A stretch of DNA of 64,000 bases, taken from contig NZ_SDLT01000004.1 in NCBI RefSeq assembly GCF_004522235.1, positions 240,046-304,045 of the forward strand. Reading direction: 5' to 3'. The notes beneath the pieces were generated by a model that did no database searches, was not told the origin of the DNA, and worked only from the letters and a program-made list of their open reading frames with translations. Shown here piece by piece: positions 8,744-18,256 of this stretch. Source of the DNA: Amycolatopsis nivea (GTDB taxonomy: Bacteria > Actinomycetota > Actinomycetes > Mycobacteriales > Pseudonocardiaceae). Position numbers and translations under genes: made by a program. Numbering within the stretch: position 1 is the first letter of the stretch; each line of letters opens with the position of its first letter.

Positions 8744-10116
8744 CTCTCGTCCTCCGCTACGCGGCCCGCAGCGACCGGGGCCTGGTGCGTTCCAACAACC
8801 AGGACTCCGTGTACGCCGGCCCGCGTCTCCTCGCGCTCGCCGACGGCATGGGCGGGCACGCCGCAGGTGAGGTGGCCAGCAAGGTCGTCATCGCCTCGCT
8901 CGCCCCGCTCGACGACGACGAGCCGGGCGACGACCTGCTCGCCCAGCTTCGCGAAGCCGTCCAGAACGGCAACGCGGCGATCGCCGAACTGGTCTCCCAG
9001 GACCCCGACCTGGACGGCATGGGCACCACGCTCACCGCCGTCCTGTTCGCGGGAAGCAGACTTGGTCTGGTCCACGTCGGCGACTCGCGCGCGTATCTGA
9101 TGCGCGGCGGCCAGTTCGCCCAGATCACCCGCGACGACAGTTTCGTCAACGAACTGCTCGAACAGGGCCGCATCACGCCGGAAGAGGCCGCGGTGCACCC
9201 GCAGCGGTCGCTGCTGCTCAAGGCGCTCACCGGACACGAGGTCGAGCCGAGCCTGACCGTGCGCGAGGCGCGTCCCGGTGACCGGTACCTGATTTGCTCC
9301 GACGGTTTGTCCGGAATGGTCAGCGACGAAACGCTCGCCGAGGCCGTGCAGATCCCGGACCCGCAGGACTGCGCCGACCGGATGATCGAGCTGGCGCTCA
9401 AGGGCGGCGGCACGGACAACGTGACCGTCATCATCGCCGACGTGGTCGACGTCGATTTCGGCGACGACGCCCCGATCGTGGGCGGCGCGGCTGGCGACGG
9501 CAGCGACGAGATGCATCAGGGCGATTCCCCGGCGGCGAGGGCGCGCGCGCTGACCCAGCCGCCGCCGCAGCCGCGACCGGAGCAGCAGCCCCCGCCGGAA
9601 GACCCGAAAGCGAAACGGCGGAAACGGTTCCGCTGGCTCGTGGGGGCGGTCGTGGTGCTGATCGTGCTGGGCGCCGCCGCGATCGCGACTCGATACTTCG
9701 TGCTCAGCCAGTACTACGTCGGAGAAGGCCCCGATCAGGAGGTCGTGATCTACCGCGGCGTCCCGGGCAGCATCCTCGGCATCGACCTGCACTCGCTCGA
9801 GCAGGGCTCGTGCCCGCCGGGCCAGCTGTGCACCGACAAGCTCCGCGTCTCCGCGTTGCAGGAGGACGCGCGCATCGCCGTGCAGAACGGTGTGAAGCGC
9901 GAAAGCCTCGACGACGCGCGCAAGTACATCGACGATTTCCTGCGTCTCAAGAAGAAGCTGTCGGACTGCAAGCCGGCCAATCCTCCGGGCACCCCGCAGT
10001 CGGGCGCGCCCTCGTCCAGCGTGGCGCCTCCCGGGGGCACGCCTTCGTCGGCGAACCAGCCTGCGGGGAGGGACTGCTCGACGGCGGGTACGCCGCCGAC
10101 GGGGGGCGGTAACTGA
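8740..10116 (+). CDS. pstP: PP2C-family Ser/Thr phosphatase PstP
   Basis: 458 residues. The PP2C catalytic domain (1-240) shows all metal-binding motifs: 'RSNNQDS', 'ADGMGGHAAGE', 'GMGTTLTA', 'VGDSRAYL', 'SDGLSGM' and 'GGTDNVTV'. A Pro-rich juxtamembrane linker, one membrane helix (about 301-325), and an extracytoplasmic tail with cysteines follow. It dephosphorylates PknA, PknB and their targets, including PBPs and FHA proteins. Starts at an ATGA overlap with fhaB and ends one base into rodA. Confidence 0.95.
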   Translation: MTLVLRYAARSDRGLVRSNNQDSVYAGPRLLALADGMGGHAAGEVASKVVIASLAPLDDDEPGDDLLAQLREAVQNGNAAIAELVSQDPDLDGMGTTLTAVLFAGSRLGLVHVGDSRAYLMRGGQFAQITRDDSFVNELLEQGRITPEEAAVHPQRSLLLKALTGHEVEPSLTVREARPGDRYLICSDGLSGMVSDETLAEAVQIPDPQDCADRMIELALKGGGTDNVTVIIADVVDVDFGDDAPIVGGAAGDGSDEMHQGDSPAARARALTQPPPQPRPEQQPPPEDPKAKRRKRFRWLVGAVVVLIVLGAAAIATRYFVLSQYYVGEGPDQEVVIYRGVPGSILGIDLHSLEQGSCPPGQLCTDKLRVSALQEDARIAVQNGVKRESLDDARKYIDDFLRLKKKLSDCKPANPPGTPQSGAPSSSVAPPGGTPSSANQPAGRDCSTAGTPPTGGGN

Positions 10117-11603
10117 TGGGCCAGCCGCTGGCCGACCCGACGTCCGCCCAGTTCGCCACGAATCCGCCGCGAGACCTCCCCAAGCGCAGGGGCACGGAGC
10201 TCGCGTTGCTGGCGTTCGCGGCGGGCATCGTCACGCTCGCGCTGGTCATCGTCGAGGCCAACCAGGAGCAGGAGCTGACGCTCTCGATCCTGTGGGTGGG
10301 ACTCGCTTACCTCGGCGTGCTCGCCACGACGCACCTCGCCGTGCGCCGGTGGGCCCCGTACGCGGACCCGGTGCTGCTGCCGTGCGTCGCGCTGCTCAAC
10401 GGGATCGGGCTGGTGATGATTCACCGGCTCGATCTGGCGAAGGCCGAATCGTTCATGCAGCGCGGCAAGGAGTACTCGCCGGAGATCACCAAGCAGCTGC
10501 TGTTCACCGCGGTTTCGCTGGTGCTGTTCGTGATCGTGCTCGTGGTGGTCAACGACCACCGCACGCTGACCCGCTACAGCTACATCGCCGGACTGGTCGG
10601 GCTCGGCGCGCTCGCGCTGCCCGCGGTGCTGCCCGCCAGCCTGTCCGAGGCGGGCGGCGCGAAGGTGTGGCTGAAGCTGCCGTTCTTCTCGATCCAGCCG
10701 GGCGAGTTCGCGAAGATCCTGCTGATGATCTTCTTCGCGTCGTTCCTGGTGTCCAAACGCGATTTGTTCATGGTGGCGGGCAAGAAGTTCCTCGGCGTGG
10801 AACTGCCGCGCGCCCGTGACCTCGGCCCGATCCTGATCGCCGCCGCCGTCGCGATCGGCGTGCTGGTGTTCGAGAAGGACCTCGGCACGTCGCTGCTGTA
10901 TTTCAGCATCATCCTGGTGATGCTCTACGTCGCGACCGAACGCGCGATCTGGGTCGTCGTCGGGCTGACGTTCTTCATCGGCGGCTGCATCATCGCCTAC
11001 AACCTGTTCGGCCACGTGCAGCAGCGGGTCGAGAACTGGACCGACCCGCTCGGCCCTCGCTACGACGTGCTCGGCGGCAGTTACCAGCTCGCGCAGGCGT
11101 TGTTCGGGCTCGGCACCGGCGGCGTCGGCGGCACCGGGCTCGGCGCCGGCCGTCCGGACATCCCGCCCGCCGCGAGCACCGACTTCATCACCGCCGCGAT
11201 CGGCGAGGAGCTCGGCTTCATCGGCCTGGCCGCGGTGCTGATGCTGTACATGCTGCTGGCGATGCGCGGCATGCGCAGCGCGCTGGCGGTGCGCGACACG
11301 TTCGGCAAACTGCTCGGCGGCGGGCTCGCCTTCACCATCGTGATCCAGATCTTCGTGGTCGTCGGCGGCGTCACCGCGCTCATCCCGGAAACCGGCGTCA
11401 CCGCGCCGTTCCTGTCCTACGGCGGCTCTTCGCTGCTGGCGAACTACATCCTGGTCGCCCTGATGCTGCGCATTTCGGACGCGGCGCGCAGGCCGGCCTC
11501 CCGGCCGAAGCCGCAGCAGCCGCAGGCTCCGATCGCCGAGGCGCACACCGTCATGGTGCGGCGTCCGCCCGCCGAAGGCGACCCGAACGGGAGGACCGCG
11601 TGA
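10116..11603 (+). CDS. rodA: SEDS-family peptidoglycan glycosyltransferase RodA
   Basis: 495 residues with about ten to twelve membrane helices, the FtsW/RodA/SpoVE fold. Signature segments include 'AGGAKVWLKLPFFSIQPGE', 'FEKDLGTSLLYFSI' and 'GVTALIPETGVTAPFLSYGGSS', the last being the diagnostic C-terminal SEDS motif. It polymerises lipid II and works with the class B PBP encoded next. The ATG shares one base with the pstP stop (TGATG) and the stop overlaps pbpA by 4 bases, so stoichiometric co-translation is likely. Confidence 0.95.
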   Translation: MGQPLADPTSAQFATNPPRDLPKRRGTELALLAFAAGIVTLALVIVEANQEQELTLSILWVGLAYLGVLATTHLAVRRWAPYADPVLLPCVALLNGIGLVMIHRLDLAKAESFMQRGKEYSPEITKQLLFTAVSLVLFVIVLVVVNDHRTLTRYSYIAGLVGLGALALPAVLPASLSEAGGAKVWLKLPFFSIQPGEFAKILLMIFFASFLVSKRDLFMVAGKKFLGVELPRARDLGPILIAAAVAIGVLVFEKDLGTSLLYFSIILVMLYVATERAIWVVVGLTFFIGGCIIAYNLFGHVQQRVENWTDPLGPRYDVLGGSYQLAQALFGLGTGGVGGTGLGAGRPDIPPAASTDFITAAIGEELGFIGLAAVLMLYMLLAMRGMRSALAVRDTFGKLLGGGLAFTIVIQIFVVVGGVTALIPETGVTAPFLSYGGSSLLANYILVALMLRISDAARRPASRPKPQQPQAPIAEAHTVMVRRPPAEGDPNGRTA

Positions 11604-13063
11604 ACGCCCCCCTGCGCAAGGTCGGCATGGCGATGCTCGCGATGATCGTGCTGCTGCTGGCCAACATCACCTACGTCCAGGTCATCAAGGCCGACACGTA
11701 CCGCACCGATCCGCGCAACCAGCGCGTGCTCTACGACGAGTACTCCCGGCAGCGCGGGCAGATCGTCACGCCGGACGGCACCGTGCTCGCCGGCGTGAAG
11801 CCCTCGACCGACAAGTTCAAGTTCTTCCGCACCTACGCCGACGGCCCGATGTACGCCCCGGTCACCGGGTACTACTCGATCAACTACGGCGCGGGCGGGC
11901 TCGAGCGCGCCGAGGACGACGTGCTGAACGGATCGGACCCGCGGCTGTTCGTGCGCAGGCTGTCGGACATGGTCACCGGCCGCGATCCGCGCGGCGGCAA
12001 CGTGAAGCTCACCATCGACCCGAAGGTGCAGAAGGCCGCCTACGACCTGATGACGCAGCGCGGCTACACCGGCGCGGTGGTCGCGATGGAGCCGAAGACC
12101 GGCCGCATCCTGGCAATGGTCTCGACCCCGTCGTACGACCCCAACCAGCTCGCGACGCACGGCACCGACCAGAACAAGGCCTGGGACGCCTACTCCAAGG
12201 ACAAGAACAACCCGATGCTGAACCGGGCGATCTCGGAGAACTACCCGCCGGGGTCGACGTTCAAGATCGTCACCGCGACCGCGGCGCTGGAGAGCGGGAT
12301 CGGCCCGGACACCCAGATCAGCACCGCGCCGAACGTGCAGCTGCCGGGCACGAACACGACGCTGGAGAACTACGGCGGCGAAACCTGCCCCGGCAACACG
12401 TTCAAGGACGCCCTGGCGCACTCGTGCAACGTCCCGTTCGCGACGTTCGCCGGCCAGCTCGGCGCGGACAAGATGAAGGCGGCCGCGACCAACTTCGGCA
12501 TCGGGCAGAACGACCTGACCGTGCCGATGCGGGTCGTCGGCTCGACCGTCGGCGCGCTCGACTCGCCGGGCGCGCTCTACCAGAGCGGCATCGGCCAGCG
12601 CGACGTCCGGCTCACTCCGCTGCAGGACTGCCTGCTTTCGGCGACCGTCGCGAACAACGGCTACGCGATGAAGCCGCAGCTGATCGAGTCGATCCTGGCC
12701 CCGGACCTGTCGACGGTCGAGAACGTCGACCCGGAGCAGCTCACCGGCAAGCCCGCGCTGTCGCCGGAGAACGACAAGATCCTCACCGACATGATGATCG
12801 CGTCGGAGTCCTTCACCAAGGGCGGCGGCAAGAACGACGCGCTGAAGATCGCGTCGAAGACCGGCACCGCCGAGCACGGCGCCGACTCGAAGAACACCCC
12901 GCCGCACGCGTGGTACACCGCGTTCGCGCCGTCGGACAACCCGCAGATCGCCGTGTCGGTCATCGTCGAGAACGGCGGCAACCGCGGTCTCGCCGCGACC
13001 GGCGGCTCGGTGGCCGCCGAGATCGGCCGTGCCGCCATCGCCGCCCGGCTCGGGGGTGGATAG
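11600..13063 (+). CDS. pbpA: Class B penicillin-binding protein PbpA (transpeptidase)
   Basis: 487 residues. N-terminal membrane anchor (about 8-28), dimerisation region, then a transpeptidase domain with the active-site serine in 'PPGSTFKIV' (about residue 218), 'SCN' (about 274) and 'KTGTAEH' (about 419). It crosslinks peptidoglycan made by RodA. Starts with GTG in a GTGA overlap with rodA. Same position as in the mycobacterial operon, where PbpA acts in septation and is controlled by PknB. Confidence 0.95.
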   Translation: MNAPLRKVGMAMLAMIVLLLANITYVQVIKADTYRTDPRNQRVLYDEYSRQRGQIVTPDGTVLAGVKPSTDKFKFFRTYADGPMYAPVTGYYSINYGAGGLERAEDDVLNGSDPRLFVRRLSDMVTGRDPRGGNVKLTIDPKVQKAAYDLMTQRGYTGAVVAMEPKTGRILAMVSTPSYDPNQLATHGTDQNKAWDAYSKDKNNPMLNRAISENYPPGSTFKIVTATAALESGIGPDTQISTAPNVQLPGTNTTLENYGGETCPGNTFKDALAHSCNVPFATFAGQLGADKMKAAATNFGIGQNDLTVPMRVVGSTVGALDSPGALYQSGIGQRDVRLTPLQDCLLSATVANNGYAMKPQLIESILAPDLSTVENVDPEQLTGKPALSPENDKILTDMMIASESFTKGGGKNDALKIASKTGTAEHGADSKNTPPHAWYTAFAPSDNPQIAVSVIVENGGNRGLAATGGSVAAEIGRAAIAARLGGG

Positions 13064-13066
13064 CCG

Positions 13067-14311
13067 ATGCTGTCCTCGGGTCAGCTGCTGGCCGAGCGCT
13101 ACAAGCTGACGAACCGGATCGCCGTCGGCGGGATGGGCGAGGTCTGGCAGGCGAGCGACACCCGGCTCGACCGGATCGTCGCGGTGAAGGTGCTGAAGGC
13201 CGAACTGTCCGGCGACGCCGAATTCCTGCACCGTTTCCGGACCGAGGCGCGGATGACCGCCTCGCTCAACCACGCCGGGATCGCCGCGGTGCACGACTAC
13301 GGCGAGACGGTCAACGAGGACCTGTCCATCGCGTACCTGGTGATGGAGTACGTGGAGGGCGATCCGCTGGCGGGCATCCTCGCCAAGCACGGCAGGCTCA
13401 CCGCGGACTACACGCTCGACCTGCTCGAGCAGGCGGGCACCGCGCTGCAGGCCGCGCACGAACAGGGCCTGGTGCACCGCGACGTGAAGCCGGGCAACAT
13501 CCTGGTCACCCCCGCGGGCAAGGTGAAGATCACCGACTTCGGCGTGGCCAAGGCCGCCGACGCGGCCCCGGTCACCCGGTCCGGCATGGTCATGGGCACC
13601 GCGCACTACATCGCGCCGGAGCAGGCGCTCGGCCAGGACGCGGAACCGGCCAGCGACGTCTATTCGCTCGCGGTGTGCGGGTACGAATGCCTCGCCGGGC
13701 ACCGGCCGTTCCTGTCCGAGAACGCGGTGACGGTCGCGATGATGCACATCCGCGACGTCCCGCCGCCGCTGCCGCCGGACGTCCCGCCGGGCGCGCGGGC
13801 GGTGATCGAGGCGACGCTCGTGAAGGACCCCCGGCAGCGCTACGCCAGCGGCGGCGAGTTCGCGGGCGCGATCGCCGCGGTCCGCGCCGGCCGTCCGCTG
13901 CCCACCCCGCTCGGCCTGGTCAACGCCGCCTACGCGGCAGGTCAGGCACCGCCCGTGCCACCGGTTCCGCCCGCAGTGCCGCAGGCGGCCGGTGCCCCGG
14001 TCGGACCCAGTTCCAACCCGGCGTTCCGGCCGCTGTCGGCTCCGCCGGGCCCGCCCGGTCCGCCGGTCCCGCCGCCGAAACGGAACCAGTGGGGCTGGTG
14101 GGTGCTGCTCGCGGTGGTCATCGTCGTGGTCCTGGTGGCCGTGGCGTTCTTGATCGCGAGAGTGGTGTCCTCCGGCAACGGAGGACCGCCGCGAAGCGTG
14201 GACAGCGGGAGCGGACCGACCTCAGCCACCCCGGCCGGTACGAGCGAGGCCCAGGGCCTGCAAGGCATGATGACCACACCTTGGACGGAATGGAACGGCA
14301 CGAAGCGATGA
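13067..14311 (+). CDS. pknA: Ser/Thr protein kinase PknA
   Basis: 414 residues. Kinase domain 1-270 with a glycine loop '[11 protein letters not shown]', '[10 protein letters not shown]' (catalytic Lys), '[10 protein letters not shown]', 'DFGVAK' and '[10 protein letters not shown]'. A Pro-rich linker precedes one membrane helix (about 344-365), and there is a short outer tail without PASTA domains, as in PknA. It phosphorylates division proteins (Wag31, FtsZ) and the PknB activation loop in relatives. Four bases after pbpA; its stop overlaps pknB by 4 bases. Confidence 0.93.
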   Translation: MLSSGQLLAERYKLTNRIAVGGMGEVWQASDTRLDRIVAVKVLKAELSGDAEFLHRFRTEARMTASLNHAGIAAVHDYGETVNEDLSIAYLVMEYVEGDPLAGILAKHGRLTADYTLDLLEQAGTALQAAHEQGLVHRDVKPGNILVTPAGKVKITDFGVAKAADAAPVTRSGMVMGTAHYIAPEQALGQDAEPASDVYSLAVCGYECLAGHRPFLSENAVTVAMMHIRDVPPPLPPDVPPGARAVIEATLVKDPRQRYASGGEFAGAIAAVRAGRPLPTPLGLVNAAYAAGQAPPVPPVPPAVPQAAGAPVGPSSNPAFRPLSAPPGPPGPPVPPPKRNQWGWWVLLAVVIVVVLVAVAFLIARVVSSGNGGPPRSVDSGSGPTSATPAGTSEAQGLQGMMTTPWTEWNGTKR

Positions 14312-16299
14312 CGACACCCAGACTGCTCTCCAATCGGTACGAGCTGGGCGACACGCTCGGGTACGGCGGTATGTCCGAGGTCCACCACGGGCACGACGTG
14401 CGGCTGGGCCGGGAAGTCGCGATCAAGGTCCTGCGCGCGGACCTCGCCCGCGATCCGCAGTTCCAGGAGCGGTTCCGGCGCGAGGCGCAGAACGCGGCCG
14501 CGCTGAACCATCCCGCGATCGTCGCCGTGTACGACACCGGCGAGGCGAACACCGACGTCGGTCCGCTGCCGTACATCGTGATGGAGTACGTCGAAGGCCG
14601 GACGCTGCGGGACATCGTCAAGACCGAGGGCCCGCTGTCGCAGAAGCGCGCGATGGAGGTCATGGCCGACGTCTGCGCCGCGCTCGACTTCTCGCACCGG
14701 CACGGCATCGTGCACCGCGACGTGAAGCCGGCGAACGTGATGATCACGAAGAACGGCGCCGTCAAGGTGATGGACTTCGGCATCGCGCGCGCCATGCACG
14801 ACGGCCAGTCGGCGATGACGCAGACCGCGGCCGTCATCGGCACCGCCCAGTACCTCTCGCCGGAGCAGGCGCGCGGCGAGTCGGTGGACGCCCGGTCGGA
14901 CGTCTACGCGGCGGGCTGCGTGCTGTACGAACTGATCACCGGCGAGCCGCCGTTCACCGGCGATTCCCCGGTCGCGGTGGCGTACCAGCACGTGCGGGAG
15001 GACCCGAACCCGCCGTCGTCGGTGAACCCGGCGGTGTCGCCGGAGCTCGACGCGGTCGTGCTGAAGGCACTGGCCAAGGGCCCGGCGAACCGGTACCAGT
15101 CGGCCGCCGAAATGCGGTCGGACCTGGTCCGGACGCTGTCCGGGCAGCGTCCGTCGGCCCCGATGGTGATGTCGGACGACGAGCGCACCCAGGTGATGAA
15201 CGCCGACCGCCGCCAGCCGGTGGCCTACGACGACTACGCCGACGAGCCGGACGAGGACCCGCGCGCCAAGCGCCGCCGCCGGATCATCTTCGGGGTGATC
15301 GCCGCGCTGCTCGTGGCGGGTGTGGTGCTGTTGATCTTCTGGCTGAGCGGATCGTTCCGCGACAAGAACGAGACCGCGCAGATCCCGCCGGTGGTCAACC
15401 AGCAGGTCACCCAGGCGAAGGCGGCGCTGCAGCAGGCGGGCTTCTCGTCGTTCGCGCCGAACAAGAACGTGGTGTGCGGTCCGGAGGCGAGCAACCCCGG
15501 CGGGCAGACCTGCACCGAGGACCAGATCGGCAAGGTCATCGCGATCGACCCGGAGGTCGGCAAGACGGTGCCGACCACGTCCACGATCACGCTGACCGTC
15601 GGGCAGAAGCCGGGCAACACCACCGTGCCGGACCTGCACGGCAAGTCGGCGGAAGACGCGAAGACGGCGCTCGAACAGGCCAAGCTGAAGCTCGGCAACA
15701 CGACCTCGCAGCCCGTCGACACCCCGGACGACGTCGGCAAGGTCGTGTCGCAGAACCCGACCGCGAACTCCTCGGCCACCGAAGGCACGCCGGTGGACAT
15801 CGTCGTCGGGTCCGGCGTCAACCAGAAGGAAGTGCCGAACACGGTCGGCAAGGACTACGCGACGGCGAAGCAGATCCTGCAGAACGCCGGTTTCAAGGCC
15901 CAGCGGGTCGACCAGGCCTCGGACCAGCCGAAGGACCAGGTCATCGACCAGCAGCCGAACGGCGGCAACCTGCCCCCGAACAGCACGGTGAAGCTGACCG
16001 TGTCGTCCGGTCCGCAGCAGATCCAGATGCCGGACCTGACCGGGATGACCTCGGACCAGGCGACGCAGAAGCTGCAGAGCCTTGGCTGGTCGGGCAGCAT
16101 CCAAACGCAGTCGACCTCGTCCGGCAGCGGCAAGGCCAACACCGTGGTGAAGCAGAACCCGCAGGCAGGCAGCCAGATCAGCCCGACCCAGCCGATCATG
16201 CTGACGATCAAGGAGGACGACGGCAGCGGCGGCTCGCCGACGTCGAGCTCCGGCGGGATCTTCCCGCCGGGCGGGATCCGCAACAACAACGGCGGCTGA
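14308..16299 (+). CDS. pknB: Ser/Thr protein kinase PknB with four PASTA repeats
   Basis: 663 residues. Kinase domain 10-275 ('[13 protein letters not shown]', '[10 protein letters not shown]', 'DFGIARAM', '[13 protein letters not shown]'). Juxtamembrane segment with 'ERTQVM', membrane helix about 325-347, then four PASTA domains (about 355-430, 431-500, 501-565, 566-640) that bind muropeptides and lipid II. The first PASTA carries an insert with two cysteines ('[15 protein letters not shown]'). The open frame extends far upstream of 14308, but that part lies over pbpA and pknA; ATG at 14308 gives the family N-terminus '[11 protein letters not shown]'. Last gene of the operon. Confidence 0.95.
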   Translation: MTTPRLLSNRYELGDTLGYGGMSEVHHGHDVRLGREVAIKVLRADLARDPQFQERFRREAQNAAALNHPAIVAVYDTGEANTDVGPLPYIVMEYVEGRTLRDIVKTEGPLSQKRAMEVMADVCAALDFSHRHGIVHRDVKPANVMITKNGAVKVMDFGIARAMHDGQSAMTQTAAVIGTAQYLSPEQARGESVDARSDVYAAGCVLYELITGEPPFTGDSPVAVAYQHVREDPNPPSSVNPAVSPELDAVVLKALAKGPANRYQSAAEMRSDLVRTLSGQRPSAPMVMSDDERTQVMNADRRQPVAYDDYADEPDEDPRAKRRRRIIFGVIAALLVAGVVLLIFWLSGSFRDKNETAQIPPVVNQQVTQAKAALQQAGFSSFAPNKNVVCGPEASNPGGQTCTEDQIGKVIAIDPEVGKTVPTTSTITLTVGQKPGNTTVPDLHGKSAEDAKTALEQAKLKLGNTTSQPVDTPDDVGKVVSQNPTANSSATEGTPVDIVVGSGVNQKEVPNTVGKDYATAKQILQNAGFKAQRVDQASDQPKDQVIDQQPNGGNLPPNSTVKLTVSSGPQQIQMPDLTGMTSDQATQKLQSLGWSGSIQTQSTSSGSGKANTVVKQNPQAGSQISPTQPIMLTIKEDDGSGGSPTSSSGGIFPPGGIRNNNGG

Positions 16300-16320
16300 C
16301 TCGCTCGCAGCGCATAAGGA

Positions 16321-16356
16321 GGGCCCGCACGGTGCGCACCGTGCGGGCCCTTTTTT
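16321..16356 (+). terminator. Strong intrinsic terminator of the fhaA-pknB operon
   Basis: Perfect 13-bp arms GGGCCCGCACGGT/ACCGTGCGGGCCC with a 4-base loop GCGC, followed by TTTTTT. It sits 21 bases after the pknB stop, confirming that pknB is the last gene. Confidence 0.95.
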
Positions 16357-16368
16357 CGCGCCGGCCGA

Positions 16369-16698
16369 TCAGTCTTGGTCGAGGAAATTCCGCACGCTGG
16401 CGAGCACCTCGTCGACGTCGTGCCCGCCGCCGCAGTCGACGTCCAGCTCTTCGACGGCCCCGGAGCGCTTCACGGTGAGCGACACGCGCCGTCCGTCGCG
16501 CTGCCGGTGCAGCCAGCCGAAAAGCGACCGGCAGAAGGTGCCCGCCGACCGGCTGCTCACCATCACGACCACGCCGCTGCCCGGCCCGGCGAGCCGCACC
16601 CGCCCGGCCAGTTCGTCCTCGGCGCCGAGCCAGGAAACGAGGTGCCGCACCTCGTCCGCTGAGCCGTCCACGGTGATCGCGGCGATCCCTGCCGTCAC
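16369..16698 (-). CDS. EACC1-like small protein (effector-associated constant component)
   Basis: 109 residues from GTG at 16698, preceded by GGGAGGGGAGC. The pattern 'VRHLVSWLGAEDELAGRVR', 'GVVVMVSS', 'CRSLFGWLHRQRDGRRVSLTV' and 'DVDEVLASVRNFL' matches, from memory, the EACC1 family: a small alpha/beta domain with a conserved WL-x(n)-E-L-x-GRV stretch and a second WL helix. EACC1 normally sits beside caspase/CHAT-like effectors or STAND ATPases in actinobacterial conflict systems. Here the neighbours are an ABC exporter and pknB, and no effector is adjacent. The family call needs a profile search; the gene itself is well supported by its ribosome site and position. Confidence 0.6.
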   Translation of the reverse strand: MTAGIAAITVDGSADEVRHLVSWLGAEDELAGRVRLAGPGSGVVVMVSSRSAGTFCRSLFGWLHRQRDGRRVSLTVKRSGAVEELDVDCGGGHDVDEVLASVRNFLDQD

Positions 16699-16770
16699 GG
16701 ATGCTCCCCTCCCGGGCCCAACAGACGGCGCGAGGGTAACCGACTCGCAGCCCGACCCGGAACCCCCAAA

Positions 16771-16784
16771 TCGGCATTTGCCGA
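16771..16784. promoter_or_regulatory. Palindromic candidate operator upstream of the EACC1-like gene
   Basis: TCGGCATTTGCCGA: 6-bp perfect arms around TT, overlapping a second inverted pair GCATT-TGCCG-AATGC (16774-16788). It lies in the 104-base gap between the ABC permease stop and the EACC1-like start, 72 bases upstream of that start. Regulator unknown. Confidence 0.45.
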
Positions 16785-16802
16785 ATGCAATTTGCAGAAA
16801 GG

Positions 16803-17447
16803 TCAGGATCGGCGGGTAGAGACCGTGCCCACCACCGTCATGCTCGCCGCCAGCAGCACCACCGACGTGCCTATCGCCAAACCGAGCGGGCCGCCGTACG
16901 GGGAGCCGTTCATCAGCGCTTGCAGCAGCGGATGCACCAGCGGAACCCACTTTCCCAGCAGCACCACGCCCAGCACGAGAACCGCGGCGAGCACAGTCCA
17001 GCCGATGCGCGACACAAGCAGCCGCGAGCACGGCAGGCCGATCGCGATGCCGACCAGAGCGCACGCGAGATGGGTCGCCAGCCCGGCACCGATGATCTGT
17101 GCCTGCAACTGATTCCGATGCGTCGCCGCCCAGCCGACGGTCACCAGCGTGCACACCAAGGTGCAGCCGAACACCGTCAGCACCGCGCCGCCGATGGTTT
17201 TGCGATTGCCGCCGGCGTGGTTGAGCGTGATCAGTCGCTGCACCGGATCCTCGATGTCCAGCAACGCGATCGTGAGCCAACAGCCGAGTACGAGAATCCC
17301 CGCGCCGCTCACGCCAAACAGCGGAAGCACTGGCGAACTCGGGTCTGCGTAAAGGATTGAGCACAACGCGAGGTACGCGAGCCCGGCTGGCAAATAGCGT
17401 TGCGAATGGCCGAGCAGCGCCAGGTAATAGCGGCTCACTGCGAGCAC
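16803..17447 (-). CDS. ABC transporter permease
   Basis: 214 residues, strongly hydrophobic with about six membrane helices (for example 'GILVLGCWLTIALLDIEDP' and 'VLAAVLVLGVVLLGKW'). 'DIEDPVQRLITLNHAGGN' between helices 2 and 3 is the likely coupling region. GTG start overlapping the ATPase gene by 13 bases, so the two are translationally coupled and form one exporter. ABC-2-like; substrate unknown. Confidence 0.75.
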   Translation of the reverse strand: MLAVSRYYLALLGHSQRYLPAGLAYLALCSILYADPSSPVLPLFGVSGAGILVLGCWLTIALLDIEDPVQRLITLNHAGGNRKTIGGAVLTVFGCTLVCTLVTVGWAATHRNQLQAQIIGAGLATHLACALVGIAIGLPCSRLLVSRIGWTVLAAVLVLGVVLLGKWVPLVHPLLQALMNGSPYGGPLGLAIGTSVVLLAASMTVVGTVSTRRS

Positions 17448-18256
17448 GGCGCCACCTCCCGCACCGACCAGCCGCCGGACAACGCGCGCAGCAGCACGGC
17501 GTCGGCGTGTTCGGCGTCGACCGTCAGGACCACGCCGCCTGCTTGGTCGGCGACCGCGTGCACGCCTGGTTCGGCGGACCAGTTGTCGACGCTCGACGAC
17601 ACCGGCAGCAGCGTGATCCGCTTCCGCTCCGGATGCGTTTCCAGCGGCGCGACCCGGCCGGACGCGAGCCGGTACACCTCGTCCGCGTGTTCGCGCACGA
17701 CGTCCGGCCGGTGGTCGGTGAACACGACGCTCGCGCCGCGTGCGCGGGTTTCCGCGACCAGTTCGCCGAGCACCGCGTGCGTGCCGACGTCGAGGCCGGA
17801 CCAGGGTTCGTCGAGGATCAGCAGGTCCGGCCGCACCAGCACGGCTTGGGCGAGGCCGACCTTCTGCGCATTGCCTTTCGACAGCGTGCGCAGCTGCGCG
17901 TCCGGACTGCCGACCAGCGCGAGCCGTTTCAGCAGCGGATCGATCCCGGACAGGTCAGTCAGCCCGCGGATCCGCGCCAGATGCCGCAGGTACGCCCGCG
18001 CGCTCAGCCGCTGGCCGCCGGGGAACCGGTCGGGCAGGTAGCCGACCGCCGGGCTCCCGGCGATGTCGCCGTACGACGCCCGCGAGACCCCGGCGAGGAC
18101 CCGCAGCAGCGTCGATTTGCCCGATCCGTTGGTGCCGAGGATGCCGACCACCCGTCCGGCGGGCACCTCGAAATCGATGTGCGTCAGGACAGGTTCGCCG
18201 CTGCCGTACCGTTTTCCGACTCCGCTGAGCCGGATCAGCGGGGTCGGCGCGGTCAC
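17435..18256 (-). CDS. ABC transporter ATP-binding protein
   Basis: 273 residues. Walker A 'GTNGSGKST' (about 40-48), signature 'LSKGNAQKVGLAQ', Walker B 'LLILDEPWSGLD' and a switch histidine in 'VVFTDHRPDV'. The last 60 residues form an extra domain. GTG at 18256 overlaps the pabA/trpG stop (GTGA), which sets the start; the open frame continues upstream only as a shadow of that gene. Energises the permease encoded next. Confidence 0.88.
   Translation of the reverse strand: MTAPTPLIRLSGVGKRYGSGEPVLTHIDFEVPAGRVVGILGTNGSGKSTLLRVLAGVSRASYGDIAGSPAVGYLPDRFPGGQRLSARAYLRHLARIRGLTDLSGIDPLLKRLALVGSPDAQLRTLSKGNAQKVGLAQAVLVRPDLLILDEPWSGLDVGTHAVLGELVAETRARGASVVFTDHRPDVVREHADEVYRLASGRVAPLETHPERKRITLLPVSSSVDNWSAEPGVHAVADQAGGVVLTVDAEHADAVLLRALSGGWSVREVAPCSQ

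Noticed and set aside
9750..13747. Long minus-strand open frames opposite pstP, rodA, pbpA and pknA
   Set aside because: Composition and position show they are antisense shadows of the well-supported growth operon.
12424..14307. Long plus-strand frame continuous with pknB
   Set aside because: It lies over pbpA and pknA in another frame, has Arg/Pro/Gly-rich shadow composition, and the kinase domain of PknB begins only after ATG 14308.
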